DNA from: Neolewinella litorea | GTDB taxonomy: Bacteria; Bacteroidota; Bacteroidia; Chitinophagales; Saprospiraceae | DNA length: 64,000 nucleotides | Assembly: GCF_004803465.1 (NCBI RefSeq) | Contig: NZ_SRSF01000001.1 | Location: 1,116,501 to 1,180,500 of the forward strand | Direction: 5' to 3' | Part shown: positions 53,150 to 60,443 of the stretch, piece after piece | Position numbering within the stretch: the stretch's first letter is position 1 | Layout of the letters: each line of letters begins with the position of its first letter | Translations under genes and position numbers: made by a program | Notes under the pieces: generated by a model | What the model was told of the DNA's origin: nothing | Databases searched by the model: none | Seen by the model: only the letters and a program-made list of their open reading frames with translations

Positions 53150-54243
53150 TACTTTTTCTTGTTCTGCTTGTAGTCGCGGAATACGAAATCGCCGAGCCCC
53201 TGGAGGCCGCTGTAGTAGGCCTTGCCACCGTTGGTCTCGGTAAAACTCTGTACGAACTGCACGAGGTAAGGGTCGCGCGCGATCATGAAAGTGGTGACGG
53301 GGATGCTGATCTTGCGCAGGCGGGCGGCGAGGTTGAGCGTGCGGTTGACGATGGTACGGTCGAGGCCCATGCTGTTCTTGATGTAGCGTTTGCCGCGCTT
53401 GATGCAGGTAGGCTTCCCATCGGTAATCATGAAGATCTGCTTATTGGGGTTACGACGGCGGCGGAGGATATCCATGGCCAGCTCCAGTCCGGCCACCGTG
53501 TTGGTGTGGTAGGGCCCCACCTGGAGGTAGGGCAGGTCCTTGATCTCGACGGGCCAGGCGTCGTTGCCGAAGACGATGATGTCAAGGGTGTCTTTCGGGA
53601 AGCGGGTGGTTATGTACTCGCTCAGCGCCATGGCCACCTTTTTAGCGGGGGTGATGCGGTCTTCGCCATAGAGGATCATCGAGTGGCTGATGTCGATCAT
53701 GAGCACGGTCGACATCTGGGCCTGGTAGTGGGTTTCGTATACTTCAAGGTCGCTGGTGGTGAGCTTGAAGTCGTCGATGCCGTTGTTGATCTGCGCGTTG
53801 CGGAGGCTTTCGCTGACCGCCATTTTGTCGAGCGGGTCGCCGAACTCAAAGGGCCGCCGCTCGCTGGTGGTTTCATCGCCACGGCCGCTGTAGCGCGTGC
53901 TGTGGTTGCCGCGCTTGGTTTTCTTGATCTCGCCGAAAATGTCCTTTAGCGCTTTCTGGCGCAGTTCGCCTTCCATCTTGGCGGTGGGCACGTACCCGGG
54001 GGAGCCGGGTCCGTTGCCGGGTTCGATGTAATTCTTGTCGATCAGTTCCTGGATAAAATCGCCGATGCCGTACTGGTCGTCGGTGAGCTCGTACTGCCGG
54101 TCCAGGTTCGTGAGCCACTGCAGGGCCTCGCCTACGTTGCCGGAGGTGTGGGTGAGGAGCTCCTGGAAGAGTTTGAGCAGCTTTTCGAAGGGGGTTTCGT
54201 CGTTCTGCCCGGGGATGTAGTTTGAGAATTTCCAGCCTATCAT
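53149..54243 (-). CDS. VWA domain protein (CoxE/ChlD-like)
   Basis: The 364-residue soluble protein has an N-terminal helical region and a C-terminal von Willebrand A domain with the metal-ion-dependent adhesion site DISHS at 184-188 (VLMIDISHSMILYGEDRITPAKK) and later IFMITDGKPTC. Such proteins usually work with a MoxR-type AAA ATPase, but none is adjacent. I chose the ATG at 54243 (MIGWKFSNYIPGQND); the frame runs on into the upstream repeat array, which is not coding. The start lies 48 bases from that array. Confidence 0.88.
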   Translation of the reverse strand: MIGWKFSNYIPGQNDETPFEKLLKLFQELLTHTSGNVGEALQWLTNLDRQYELTDDQYGIGDFIQELIDKNYIEPGNGPGSPGYVPTAKMEGELRQKALKDIFGEIKKTKRGNHSTRYSGRGDETTSERRPFEFGDPLDKMAVSESLRNAQINNGIDDFKLTTSDLEVYETHYQAQMSTVLMIDISHSMILYGEDRITPAKKVAMALSEYITTRFPKDTLDIIVFGNDAWPVEIKDLPYLQVGPYHTNTVAGLELAMDILRRRRNPNKQIFMITDGKPTCIKRGKRYIKNSMGLDRTIVNRTLNLAARLRKISIPVTTFMIARDPYLVQFVQSFTETNGGKAYYSGLQGLGDFVFRDYKQNKKK

Positions 54244-54290
54244 ATAGGGCAAACAGGTGGTTTGGGGGATGGTTTTGGCGGGGGGTGAGG

Positions 54291-54357
54291 TAGCGGTTGG
54301 ACGGTTTAAGCGGTTGGACGGTGGGGGGACCGTCCAACGGACCAAGCGTTGGACGGT
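54291..54357 (+). repeat. Left REP-like inverted repeat array
   Basis: It contains three copies of GGTTGGACGGT or CGTTGGACGGT and one opposite ACCGTCCAACG. The pair at 54329-54339 and 54347-54357 forms a perfect 11-base hairpin with a seven-base loop. The array mirrors the one at 55033-55099. Confidence 0.9.
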
Positions 54358-54412
54358 GCAAAAATTAACACGACTCCACAAATAGTAGAGTGAAGGGCCC
54401 TTGATTGCAGCC

Positions 54413-55048
54413 ATGTATCACTCCAATATCATCTACCACGTCTACAATCAGAGTAACAACTTTGAGCTACTATTTCGAAACGACGAAAACTATCAGTATT
54501 TCTTACGAAAGGTAAGACGACACCTGTGCCCCTACGCCGATATATTCTGCTACTGCCTGATGCCGGATCATTTTCATATCCTGCTTAAGCCCAAGGAGAT
54601 TGGCTGCGCTGAAAGTCGCTCCAGCCGCTATTTCCGCCACGACGAGAATGGTAAAGGCCCTGTGTATCAGCAAAACCTTTCGAATGCTTTCAAAACTTTA
54701 CTTAGCAGTTATTGCCAGGCTGTAAACAAAAGGTCGGGCCGGCGTGGATCCTTATTCAAAGCAAAAACTAAGGCAAAACCCGGGTACTGCGATTTTTACC
54801 CCGACTCACATTCTCTGGAGGGCGACGAGCCATACACACTCTTCATACCCTATTTAAAAACTTGTTTTAACTACATCCACGACAATCCAGCAAAAGCTAA
54901 ACTGGTTGATTTTCCCGAAGAGTGGCCCTATTCGTCGGCCCTGGACTATTTGGGCCATCGCGATACAGGTATCTGCAATTTTGCCCTGTCAAAAAAGCTA
55001 TTAGGCATCGAGCGATGTAAGTCAAATCAGGGACCGTCCAACGGGTAG
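54413..55048 (+). CDS. REP-associated tyrosine transposase (RAYT, Y1-type HUH)
   Basis: The 211-residue protein is an IS200-like single-strand nuclease. The HUH motif is HFH at 53-55 (CLMPDHFHILLKP) and the likely catalytic tyrosine is Tyr154 in CFNYIHDNPAKAKLV, a motif typical of RAYTs. The start is taken at the ATG 54413; a TTG at 54401 is in frame. The codon use is more AT-rich than in neighbouring genes. The stop codon lies inside the loop of the right-hand REP hairpin, so gene and repeat are fused. Confidence 0.92.
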   Translation: MYHSNIIYHVYNQSNNFELLFRNDENYQYFLRKVRRHLCPYADIFCYCLMPDHFHILLKPKEIGCAESRSSRYFRHDENGKGPVYQQNLSNAFKTLLSSYCQAVNKRSGRRGSLFKAKTKAKPGYCDFYPDSHSLEGDEPYTLFIPYLKTCFNYIHDNPAKAKLVDFPEEWPYSSALDYLGHRDTGICNFALSKKLLGIERCKSNQGPSNG

Positions 55049-55099
55049 ACCGTTGGACGGTGGGCACCCCGTCCAACGCCTTAAACCGTCCAACCGCTA
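55033..55099 (-). repeat. Right REP-like inverted repeat array
   Basis: This array is the inverted counterpart of 54291-54357. A perfect 11-base hairpin (55033-55043 with 55051-55061, seven-base loop) comes first, then CCGTCCAACG and the outer ACCGTCCAACCGC. The hemD stop codon begins five bases beyond it. Confidence 0.9.
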
Positions 55100-55103
55100 A
55101 TCC

Positions 55104-55739
55104 CTACCCCAGCAACCCCACCAGCCCCTCCTCCCCAGCCGTTTCGGGCCAGACGCAAGCCACCCCACGCCGCAGTAGCTCCGCGCCCGTACTCGGGCCC
55201 ATGGCCAGCACCCTCGCACCCGGCGAAAGGGGATAACTATCCAGGTAGGCGGCTACGTTGAGCGGACTGGTAAAAATGTAGGTCGCGGCCTCAATCGCCG
55301 CAGCCGGCGGAGCCGGCTGGTTGTCGTAGCAGACCGCGTCGAGCACCGTCAGCCGATCGGCAAGGGCGCTTTGTACGCTGAGCCGCGATTGCCGGGCACG
55401 GGGAAAAAAGACCCGCCGCCCCTCCGCCACCGCCAGGAAATGCTCCGCGGTGCGATCGGGATGGCCGTCACCGCAGAAATCGACGCGCAGGGATCGGCGC
55501 AACAGCGCCGCCGCCGTACTGCCACCGATGGCGGCCAGGCGAACCCGCTCCGTCGGAATCGGACCGGCAAACTGCACGGCGCGGGAACTGTAAAAGAACC
55601 ACCAGTCACAGGGTCCAGGAAGCTCAAACGGTACGGCCGAAAATCGCAGCAGCGACTGGGCGTGAATCGTCTCGCCCACCTCATCGGCCCACTTCCTCAG
55701 GGGGCTATCGGGTTTAAGGTCACGACTGATGAATATCAT
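55104..55739 (-). CDS. hemD: Uroporphyrinogen-III synthase
   Basis: HemD closes the hydroxymethylbilane ring to uroporphyrinogen III in haem synthesis. The 211-residue protein shows the weakly conserved family features: WWFFYSSRAVQFA near the start of domain 1, VRLAAIGGSTAAALLR, then VFFPRARQSRLSVQSAL, YIFTSPLNVAAYLD and VLAMGPSTGAELLRRGV. Length is a little short. It stands apart from other haem genes and ends next to the REP array. Confidence 0.86.
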   Translation of the reverse strand: MIFISRDLKPDSPLRKWADEVGETIHAQSLLRFSAVPFELPGPCDWWFFYSSRAVQFAGPIPTERVRLAAIGGSTAAALLRRSLRVDFCGDGHPDRTAEHFLAVAEGRRVFFPRARQSRLSVQSALADRLTVLDAVCYDNQPAPPAAAIEAATYIFTSPLNVAAYLDSYPLSPGARVLAMGPSTGAELLRRGVACVWPETAGEEGLVGLLG

Positions 55740-55741
55740 AT

Positions 55742-56704
55742 TTATTCCTGCTCGCTAGCATCATCTTCCTCAAGTTCTCCGAGGAAGTAAACGTCCTGGG
55801 CCACCAATTTACCCTTGTCGCTGTGGGCCAGGGTAAATTCCACGGGGTCGCCTTCCAGCAGATCTTCGAAGCGGACGTTCTTTACGTTGGTATGGTGGAA
55901 AAAGAGGTTGTTGGGCGGATAGGTTATGAAACCGTACCCCCCCTTCAGGCTGAAGATCTGGCTCTCCATCACCTCACCGATCTCACCGTCGACGGGGTCT
56001 TCCAGCACCAGGCTCGCACTCGGCTTTTCCTCCACCCCGTTGCTCTCTTTCTTTTTCTCCGTTACGAACAGACTGTCCACTACCCGGCGCTCGGCATCAT
56101 TCTTGGGGTGGTCGATCAGTTCCGACATGGCCAAAGGATAGCTGGCCTCGCGCAGCAAATCCTGGCTGGTGCGGGTCACCATGCCGCTGCCGCTATCCGT
56201 GGTGAATTCAAAGTCCCAACCGATGACCATGACTCGCGAACCGAGCGAATTCAGCTTGCGCACCAGCGGCACGTAATCGCCGTCGCTGGCGATCAGCACC
56301 ACCACGTCAAACTTGCGCAGGGCCGTCTGCTCGTAAGCCTCCAATGCAAACCATACATCGATGCCCTTTTCGTGCCGGCGGCCGTGACTGGACCGTAAGG
56401 GGGAGTAGTGGGTGGTCACGCCACTCGACATCAGGATGTCGTCGAAGACTCGGTCGTAGTAAAGCGCGCTGCCCCGCTGCTGGGCCTCGGTGGCGTTAAG
56501 GCGGCCGCGGAAGTAGTGGCTGTCCACGATCTTGCAGCGGCTGAGCGGCACGCCCTCCTCTTCGGACACACGGGCCTCAATAAAGTGGTGGAGACCGGTT
56601 ATGCTCAGCCGGCGGCGCTGGGGGTGGTCGTAGTTGTAGTAGTTGCTGACGTGGAGGAAATAGTTTCCGTCGTAAAAGACGCCTATTTTGGTAAGTTCGG
56701 GCAT
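55742..56704 (-). CDS. NYN (PIN-like) domain protein with cold-shock-like C-terminus
   Basis: The 320-residue protein has a NYN/LabA-type nuclease fold: KIGVFYDGNYFL (first acidic residue), KGIDVWFALEAYEQTALRKFDVVVLIASDGDYVPLVRKLN (central acidic cluster) and SRVMVIGWDFE. After a charged linker, residues from about 250 (GGYGFITYPPNNLFFHHTNV, DPVEFTLAHSDKGKLVAQDV) look like a cold-shock/S1-like RNA-binding fold. RNA cleavage or binding is therefore plausible. The ATG at 56704 begins the fold. It is two bases upstream of hemD. Confidence 0.88.
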   Translation of the reverse strand: MPELTKIGVFYDGNYFLHVSNYYNYDHPQRRRLSITGLHHFIEARVSEEEGVPLSRCKIVDSHYFRGRLNATEAQQRGSALYYDRVFDDILMSSGVTTHYSPLRSSHGRRHEKGIDVWFALEAYEQTALRKFDVVVLIASDGDYVPLVRKLNSLGSRVMVIGWDFEFTTDSGSGMVTRTSQDLLREASYPLAMSELIDHPKNDAERRVVDSLFVTEKKKESNGVEEKPSASLVLEDPVDGEIGEVMESQIFSLKGGYGFITYPPNNLFFHHTNVKNVRFEDLLEGDPVEFTLAHSDKGKLVAQDVYFLGELEEDDASEQE

Positions 56705-56755
56705 ATCTATCGTATCGCTTATTTGTCCCCGCGATCCTATGGTGGCCGCGGACGT

Positions 56756-56794
56756 AAAAACAAAAGCCCCATCCACGGATCGTGAACGGGGCTT
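56756..56794 (-). terminator. Rho-independent terminator after tRNA-Lys
   Basis: On the minus strand AAGCCCC pairs with GGGGCTT seven bases in, with an inner CACG/CGTG extension, followed by TTGTTTTT. It lies just downstream of the tRNA 3' end. Confidence 0.8.
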
Positions 56795-56803
56795 GTTGTG
56801 TAG

Positions 56804-56877
56804 TGAGCCCCCAGGGGCTCGAACCCTGGACCCCCTCATTAAAAGTGAGGTGCTCTAGCCAACTGAGCTAGGGGCTC
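56804..56877 (-). tRNA. tRNA-Lys (anticodon UUU)
   Basis: A complete cloverleaf can be drawn on the minus strand: acceptor GAGCCCC/GGGGCTC, D arm from CTAGCTCAGTTGGCTAGAGC, anticodon stem CCTCA/TGAGG with loop CTTTTAA (anticodon TTT), and T stem CAGGG/CCCTG with the TTCGAGC loop. The discriminator is A; CCA is not encoded. A promoter and terminator flank it closely. Confidence 0.97.
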
Positions 56878-56905
56878 TGGAGGAAGCTTTATTTCTAAAG
56901 CGACG

Positions 56906-56937
56906 CAAAGGTAATAACGCCTGCCTAACTTTACCAA
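56906..56937 (-). promoter_or_regulatory. Promoter of tRNA-Lys
   Basis: On the minus strand a TTG (56935-56937) is followed after 21 bases by TACCTTTG (56906-56913), an exact Bacteroidota -33/-7 arrangement, 28 bases ahead of the mature tRNA 5' end. Confidence 0.75.
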
Positions 56938-56964
56938 GCAGCGGGCGAAATTCTTCGCGTTTTC

Positions 56965-57240
56965 CTACTTCCGGATGCCGAGCTTGCCGATGAGCGAGCG
57001 GTATCCTTCAAGATCCTTGCGCTTGAGGTAATTGAGCATCTTGCCCCGGCTACCAACGAGCGAGAGCAGCGCCTTGCGGCTGCTGTGATCTTTCGGATGC
57101 TCGCGCAGGTGGTCGGAAAGCGCCTTGATGCGGAAAGTGAAAAGGGCGATCTGGCCCTCGGTGGATCCGGTGTTTTGCGCGGAGCCGCCGTATTCGGTGA
57201 AGATTTCGTCCATCTTCTCCTGGGTAAGGTAAACTGGCAT
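56965..57240 (-). CDS. rpsO: 30S ribosomal protein S15
   Basis: The 91-residue protein is a full-length S15, which binds 16S rRNA early in 30S assembly. It has the conserved stretch [52 protein letters not shown]. The ATG at 57240 and the length are standard. It is transcribed toward the tRNA-Lys gene, which may be separately expressed from its own promoter. Confidence 0.97.
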   Translation of the reverse strand: MPVYLTQEKMDEIFTEYGGSAQNTGSTEGQIALFTFRIKALSDHLREHPKDHSSRKALLSLVGSRGKMLNYLKRKDLEGYRSLIGKLGIRK

Positions 57241-57310
57241 AGTATTGAGCCTTTAGTAAATAGCCTCCTGAAGCGGCGACTAATCAGTTAAAGCGAAAAA
57301 TTTCGGCCCG

Positions 57311-57318
57311 CAAAGGTA
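57311..57318 (-). promoter_or_regulatory. Candidate -7 promoter box (TACCTTTG) of rpsO
   Basis: This exact TAnnTTTG match on the minus strand lies 70 bases before the rpsO start, leaving room for a leader in which S15 could autoregulate. No TTG at ideal spacing was seen. Confidence 0.4.
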
Positions 57319-57408
57319 AGGATTATTTCCTTGCGGAACTAATCGCGCAACGCTTCCCCTTACTTTAGCGTTGCAAACCCAGCCCGCGTCAACACTACCA
57401 ACACCCCC

Positions 57409-58848
57409 ATGAAACACCTGAACACCCTGCTCCTTGTTGCCCTGCTTTGCACCTGCGCCCGCGCCCAGACCTACCTCAGCGTGGAGCGGCAGGACTCTGT
57501 GACGACCCGCCTGATCGAAATGGTGATCCCCATCGACGCGACGTACGACGTGGTCAATTATAAAGTGCGCTACCGGACCACGGACGCTTTTGGCCGGCCC
57601 GACACCGCCAGCGGGCTCCTGAGCATCCCCTACGACCGCGGCCTGCGCTTCCCCATTACCGCATACATGCACGGTACCGCCGCCAGCCGTGAGGCCGTCC
57701 CCAGTCGCCCGGGCGTACAGGAACGCCTGGTCGTCAACGCCATTGCTACGAATGGTTACATCACCGTTGCCCCGGACTACATCGGGCTGGGCGACAGCGA
57801 CGGATTTCACCCTTACGTACACGCGGAAAGCGAGGCGAGCGCCGGCAGGGACCTCCTATTGGCGGCCCGGGAATGGCTGAGCGATAGCGGCATACCCCAC
57901 AACGATCAGGTGTTCGTGACCGGCTACAGCCAGGGTGGCCACGCGGCGCAGGCCCTCCAGCGCAACCTGCAAGAAATGCCGGCGGGCGACGATCTGACGG
58001 TAACCGCGGGGGCCCACCTCTCCGGCCCCTACAGCATCAGCGACGTGATGCGCCGGGCTACGCTGGCCGAAAGTGCTTCCATCTTTCCAGTATTCATCGT
58101 GGGCACTTACCTGAGTTATGACAAGATCTATGGGCTGTACCAAAGCCTCGACCAGCTCTTCGTGCCCCCCTATCTCGAGGTCATTCTCAGCTACGAAGAA
58201 GAGGAAACCGATTTGGAAACCTTCAATGCCGACCTGGTACAGCTGCTGCAGGAGCGCGGTGAAACGGTGGCGGATGTATTCCAGGACTCCATCCGGACGC
58301 AACTGGAAGAAGACGACCCCGACAGCCGCATCATCCAGGCGCTGCGGGCCAACGACACCTACCGCTGGGCTCCGGAAGCCCCTACCCTGCTTTTTTACTG
58401 CACGGAAGACGAGCAGGTACCCTTTGAGAATGCCATCCTGGCCGACAGCGTGATGACTGAACTCGGCTCCACCAGCGTGGTGCTGGAAAGTGGCGGCCCG
58501 CGCGGCCACGGTCAGTGCGTTTTGCCCTCGGTGGAGGCTACCCTGGCCTTCTTCGAGCAATTCGCCCGCCGGGAACCCGCCACCAGCATCGGACGCCCGG
58601 TCGAACTTCCGGCATTTGGCGTGAGCCCGAACCCCGTCCGGCCCGGCGGCCAACTGCAGCTCAGCGGACTGCCGGCAGACGGTTGCACCTATGAGATGTA
58701 CGACGCCGGCGGTCGGATGCTGCAGCGGGGCAATGTGCCGGTCGATGGCTCCATTCCCTTGCTCGCCTCGGATCGTCGGGGGCTCTTTCTCCTCCGCGTA
58801 ACGCTGCCGACGGGCGATTTTGCCGTGCGCAGGGTGGTGGTTCGGTAG
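57409..58848 (+). CDS. Secreted alpha/beta hydrolase, T9SS cargo
   Basis: The 479-residue secreted enzyme has a signal peptide (about residues 1-19, cut before QTYLSV) and a lipase-like alpha/beta hydrolase domain with an oxyanion segment AYMHGTAAS and the nucleophile elbow GYSQGGHAAQ. The candidate acid lies in TLLFYCTEDEQVPFENA and the candidate His in RGHGQCVLPS. The last 75 residues (FGVSPNPVRPGGQLQL to DFAVRRVVVR) match a type IX secretion C-terminal domain. The substrate is an ester or polysaccharide ester, undetermined. Confidence 0.9.
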   Translation: MKHLNTLLLVALLCTCARAQTYLSVERQDSVTTRLIEMVIPIDATYDVVNYKVRYRTTDAFGRPDTASGLLSIPYDRGLRFPITAYMHGTAASREAVPSRPGVQERLVVNAIATNGYITVAPDYIGLGDSDGFHPYVHAESEASAGRDLLLAAREWLSDSGIPHNDQVFVTGYSQGGHAAQALQRNLQEMPAGDDLTVTAGAHLSGPYSISDVMRRATLAESASIFPVFIVGTYLSYDKIYGLYQSLDQLFVPPYLEVILSYEEEETDLETFNADLVQLLQERGETVADVFQDSIRTQLEEDDPDSRIIQALRANDTYRWAPEAPTLLFYCTEDEQVPFENAILADSVMTELGSTSVVLESGGPRGHGQCVLPSVEATLAFFEQFARREPATSIGRPVELPAFGVSPNPVRPGGQLQLSGLPADGCTYEMYDAGGRMLQRGNVPVDGSIPLLASDRRGLFLLRVTLPTGDFAVRRVVVR

Positions 58849-58869
58849 ACATCGCGTTTATTTAGCCTC

Positions 58870-59319
58870 ATGAATATACAGATACGCCAGGGTACCGCCC
58901 GTGACCTTCCCGCCGTACACGGACTGGTTGGTGAATTGGCCCGCTTTGAGCGCGCTGCGTCCAGCTTTACCGCCACGATCGAGGAATACGAAGAGGATTT
59001 CCGCGAAGGCTTCTTCGAGGTTATCGTAGCCGAGGACATGGCCACGCGTACGGTAGTGGGAATGGCGCTCTACAACTACGTCTACAGCACCTGGAAAGGG
59101 CGCATGCTGTACCTGGAGGACTTCGTGGTAACTCCCGACTACCGGCGGTTCGGCATCGGGCAACGCCTGTGGGACGTGCTGAAGGAAAGGGGGCGCGAAC
59201 GCGGGTGCAAGCTTATGAAATGGCAGGTCCTGGACTGGAACGAGGGCGCTATCCGGTTCTACAAGGCCCAGGAAGCCGAGATCGAGACGGAGTGGTACAA
59301 TGGCAAGTTGGTACTTTAG
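58870..59319 (+). CDS. GNAT acetyltransferase, diamine/thialysine type
   Basis: The 149-residue GNAT enzyme begins MNIQIRQGTARDLPAVHGLV. It has YSTWKGRMLYLEDFVVTPDYRRFGIGQRLWDVLKERG, combining the SSAT-like motif (STWxGxxxYLEDxxV) with the CoA loop RxxGIG. It thus resembles spermidine/thialysine N-acetyltransferases and probably acetylates a small amine. The end WNEGAIRFYKAQEAEIETEW is standard. Its stop overlaps the stop of the convergent prenyl synthase gene by four bases. Confidence 0.92.
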   Translation: MNIQIRQGTARDLPAVHGLVGELARFERAASSFTATIEEYEEDFREGFFEVIVAEDMATRTVVGMALYNYVYSTWKGRMLYLEDFVVTPDYRRFGIGQRLWDVLKERGRERGCKLMKWQVLDWNEGAIRFYKAQEAEIETEWYNGKLVL

Positions 59320-60314
59320 TTATCGCGCCGCAGCAGGGTGTCGGCTACTACACGTAGGTTTTCCTTCCACACGGGATCGCCCTTGACGGCATCCAGGTGG
59401 GCGTAAGCCTCCGTCTGAAAATTGTCCCGCATCTCACTCACCAACTTGGGGATATCGCGCAGGCGCATGAGTTCGGTCACGCGGGCCACCTTGGGGGCGG
59501 GATCCTCCGGGGAGTGGCTGAACCACTCGATCATCTCCTCCCGTTCTGCTGGCGCAAGTCCCTCCACCGCCTTGATGTAGAGGAAGGTTTTTTTGTTGCG
59601 GATGATGTCGTTGCCGGTGAGTTTGCCGGTGCGGGCCCCGTCTCCGAAAGTATCCAGGAGGTCGTCGTGCAGTTGAAACGCCAGTCCGGTGAGCCGGCCA
59701 AAGGCATAAAGGTGATCCGCATCCGCGCGGTCGGCCCCGGCGGCGAGCGCGCCCATTTCGAGGGCACCGCCCAGCAATACCGCCGTTTTCAGTTCGATCA
59801 TTTTGAGGTACTCCTCAATCGTAACGTCGTTGCGCCGCTCGAAGTCGACGTCGTACTGCTGGCCTTCGCAGACGCCGGTAGCTACCCGGTTAAATGTTTT
59901 CATTAGTTCCGGCAGCCGCTCGGGGAAGGGAAGCCGGGTAAGCAGGTCGTAAGACTTGATCAACATCAGGTCGCCGCTCAGAATAGCCGTATTGACGTCC
60001 CACTTCTCGTGGACCGTCGGCTGCCCGCGCCGCAGCGGGCTGTCGTCCATAACGTCATCGTGCAGCAGCGTAAAATTGTGGAACACCTCCACGGCCAGGG
60101 CGACCGGCAGACCGGCCGGGCTTTCTGCCCCGTCGCCGAACATCCGTGCGGCCAGCAGGGCCAGCAGGGGGCGTACGCGTTTGCCCCCGATAGCCAGGAT
60201 ATATTCGATGGGTTCGTAGAGTCCGCGCGGCTCCGTGGCCAAGATGCAATGCTCCAGGTTCTTCAGGAAAAGTCGGTTGAGCTCCTGGATTTGGCTCAGT
60301 TCGCGAAACGGCAT
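59316..60314 (-). CDS. Polyprenyl (geranylgeranyl/farnesyl-type) diphosphate synthase
   Basis: The 332-residue isoprenyl synthase adds isopentenyl diphosphate units to an allylic primer. The first aspartate-rich motif is LLHDDVMDDSPLRRGQPTVHEKW, the second is FQLHDDLLDTFGD; GGKRVRPLLALLAARM precedes them. Chain length cannot be read safely from sequence. It could supply carotenoid precursors, with crtZ elsewhere in the window, or the menaquinone side chain. The ATG at 60314 gives normal length. Confidence 0.93.
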   Translation of the reverse strand: MPFRELSQIQELNRLFLKNLEHCILATEPRGLYEPIEYILAIGGKRVRPLLALLAARMFGDGAESPAGLPVALAVEVFHNFTLLHDDVMDDSPLRRGQPTVHEKWDVNTAILSGDLMLIKSYDLLTRLPFPERLPELMKTFNRVATGVCEGQQYDVDFERRNDVTIEEYLKMIELKTAVLLGGALEMGALAAGADRADADHLYAFGRLTGLAFQLHDDLLDTFGDGARTGKLTGNDIIRNKKTFLYIKAVEGLAPAEREEMIEWFSHSPEDPAPKVARVTELMRLRDIPKLVSEMRDNFQTEAYAHLDAVKGDPVWKENLRVVADTLLRRDN

Positions 60315-60443
60315 GCAGCGGGGTCATTGGTCACGGGACAAACATACGGATTCGGCCCCACCCCCCGCACTGCGCCACCGCCTGAACTTAGCTGGCCGCC
60401 ATGCGTCCTATGGAAGAATCCCTGATCCTCTACAACCTACCCC

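Larger units (their letters stand above)
54291..55099 (+). mobile_element. REP-associated tyrosine transposase element bounded by inverted repeats
   Basis: An 809-base unit contains one transposase gene between two 67-base imperfect inverted repeats. The outermost 20 bases (TAGCGGTTGGACGGTTTAAG and its complement) match perfectly; overall 56 of 67 positions agree. It sits between hemD and the VWA gene. No target duplication is visible. Whether the unit moves as a whole is unknown; RAYT genes are commonly single-copy and domesticated. Confidence 0.8.

Noticed and set aside
54244-54414. Extension of the VWA protein by 57 residues upstream of 54243
   Set aside because: The added segment would be translated from the REP repeat array and has no similarity to VWA proteins.
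54291-55099. Repeated GGTTGGACGGT words as a possible CRISPR array
   Set aside because: The words are palindromic, unequally spaced and few, mirror each other around a transposase gene, and no cas gene is present.
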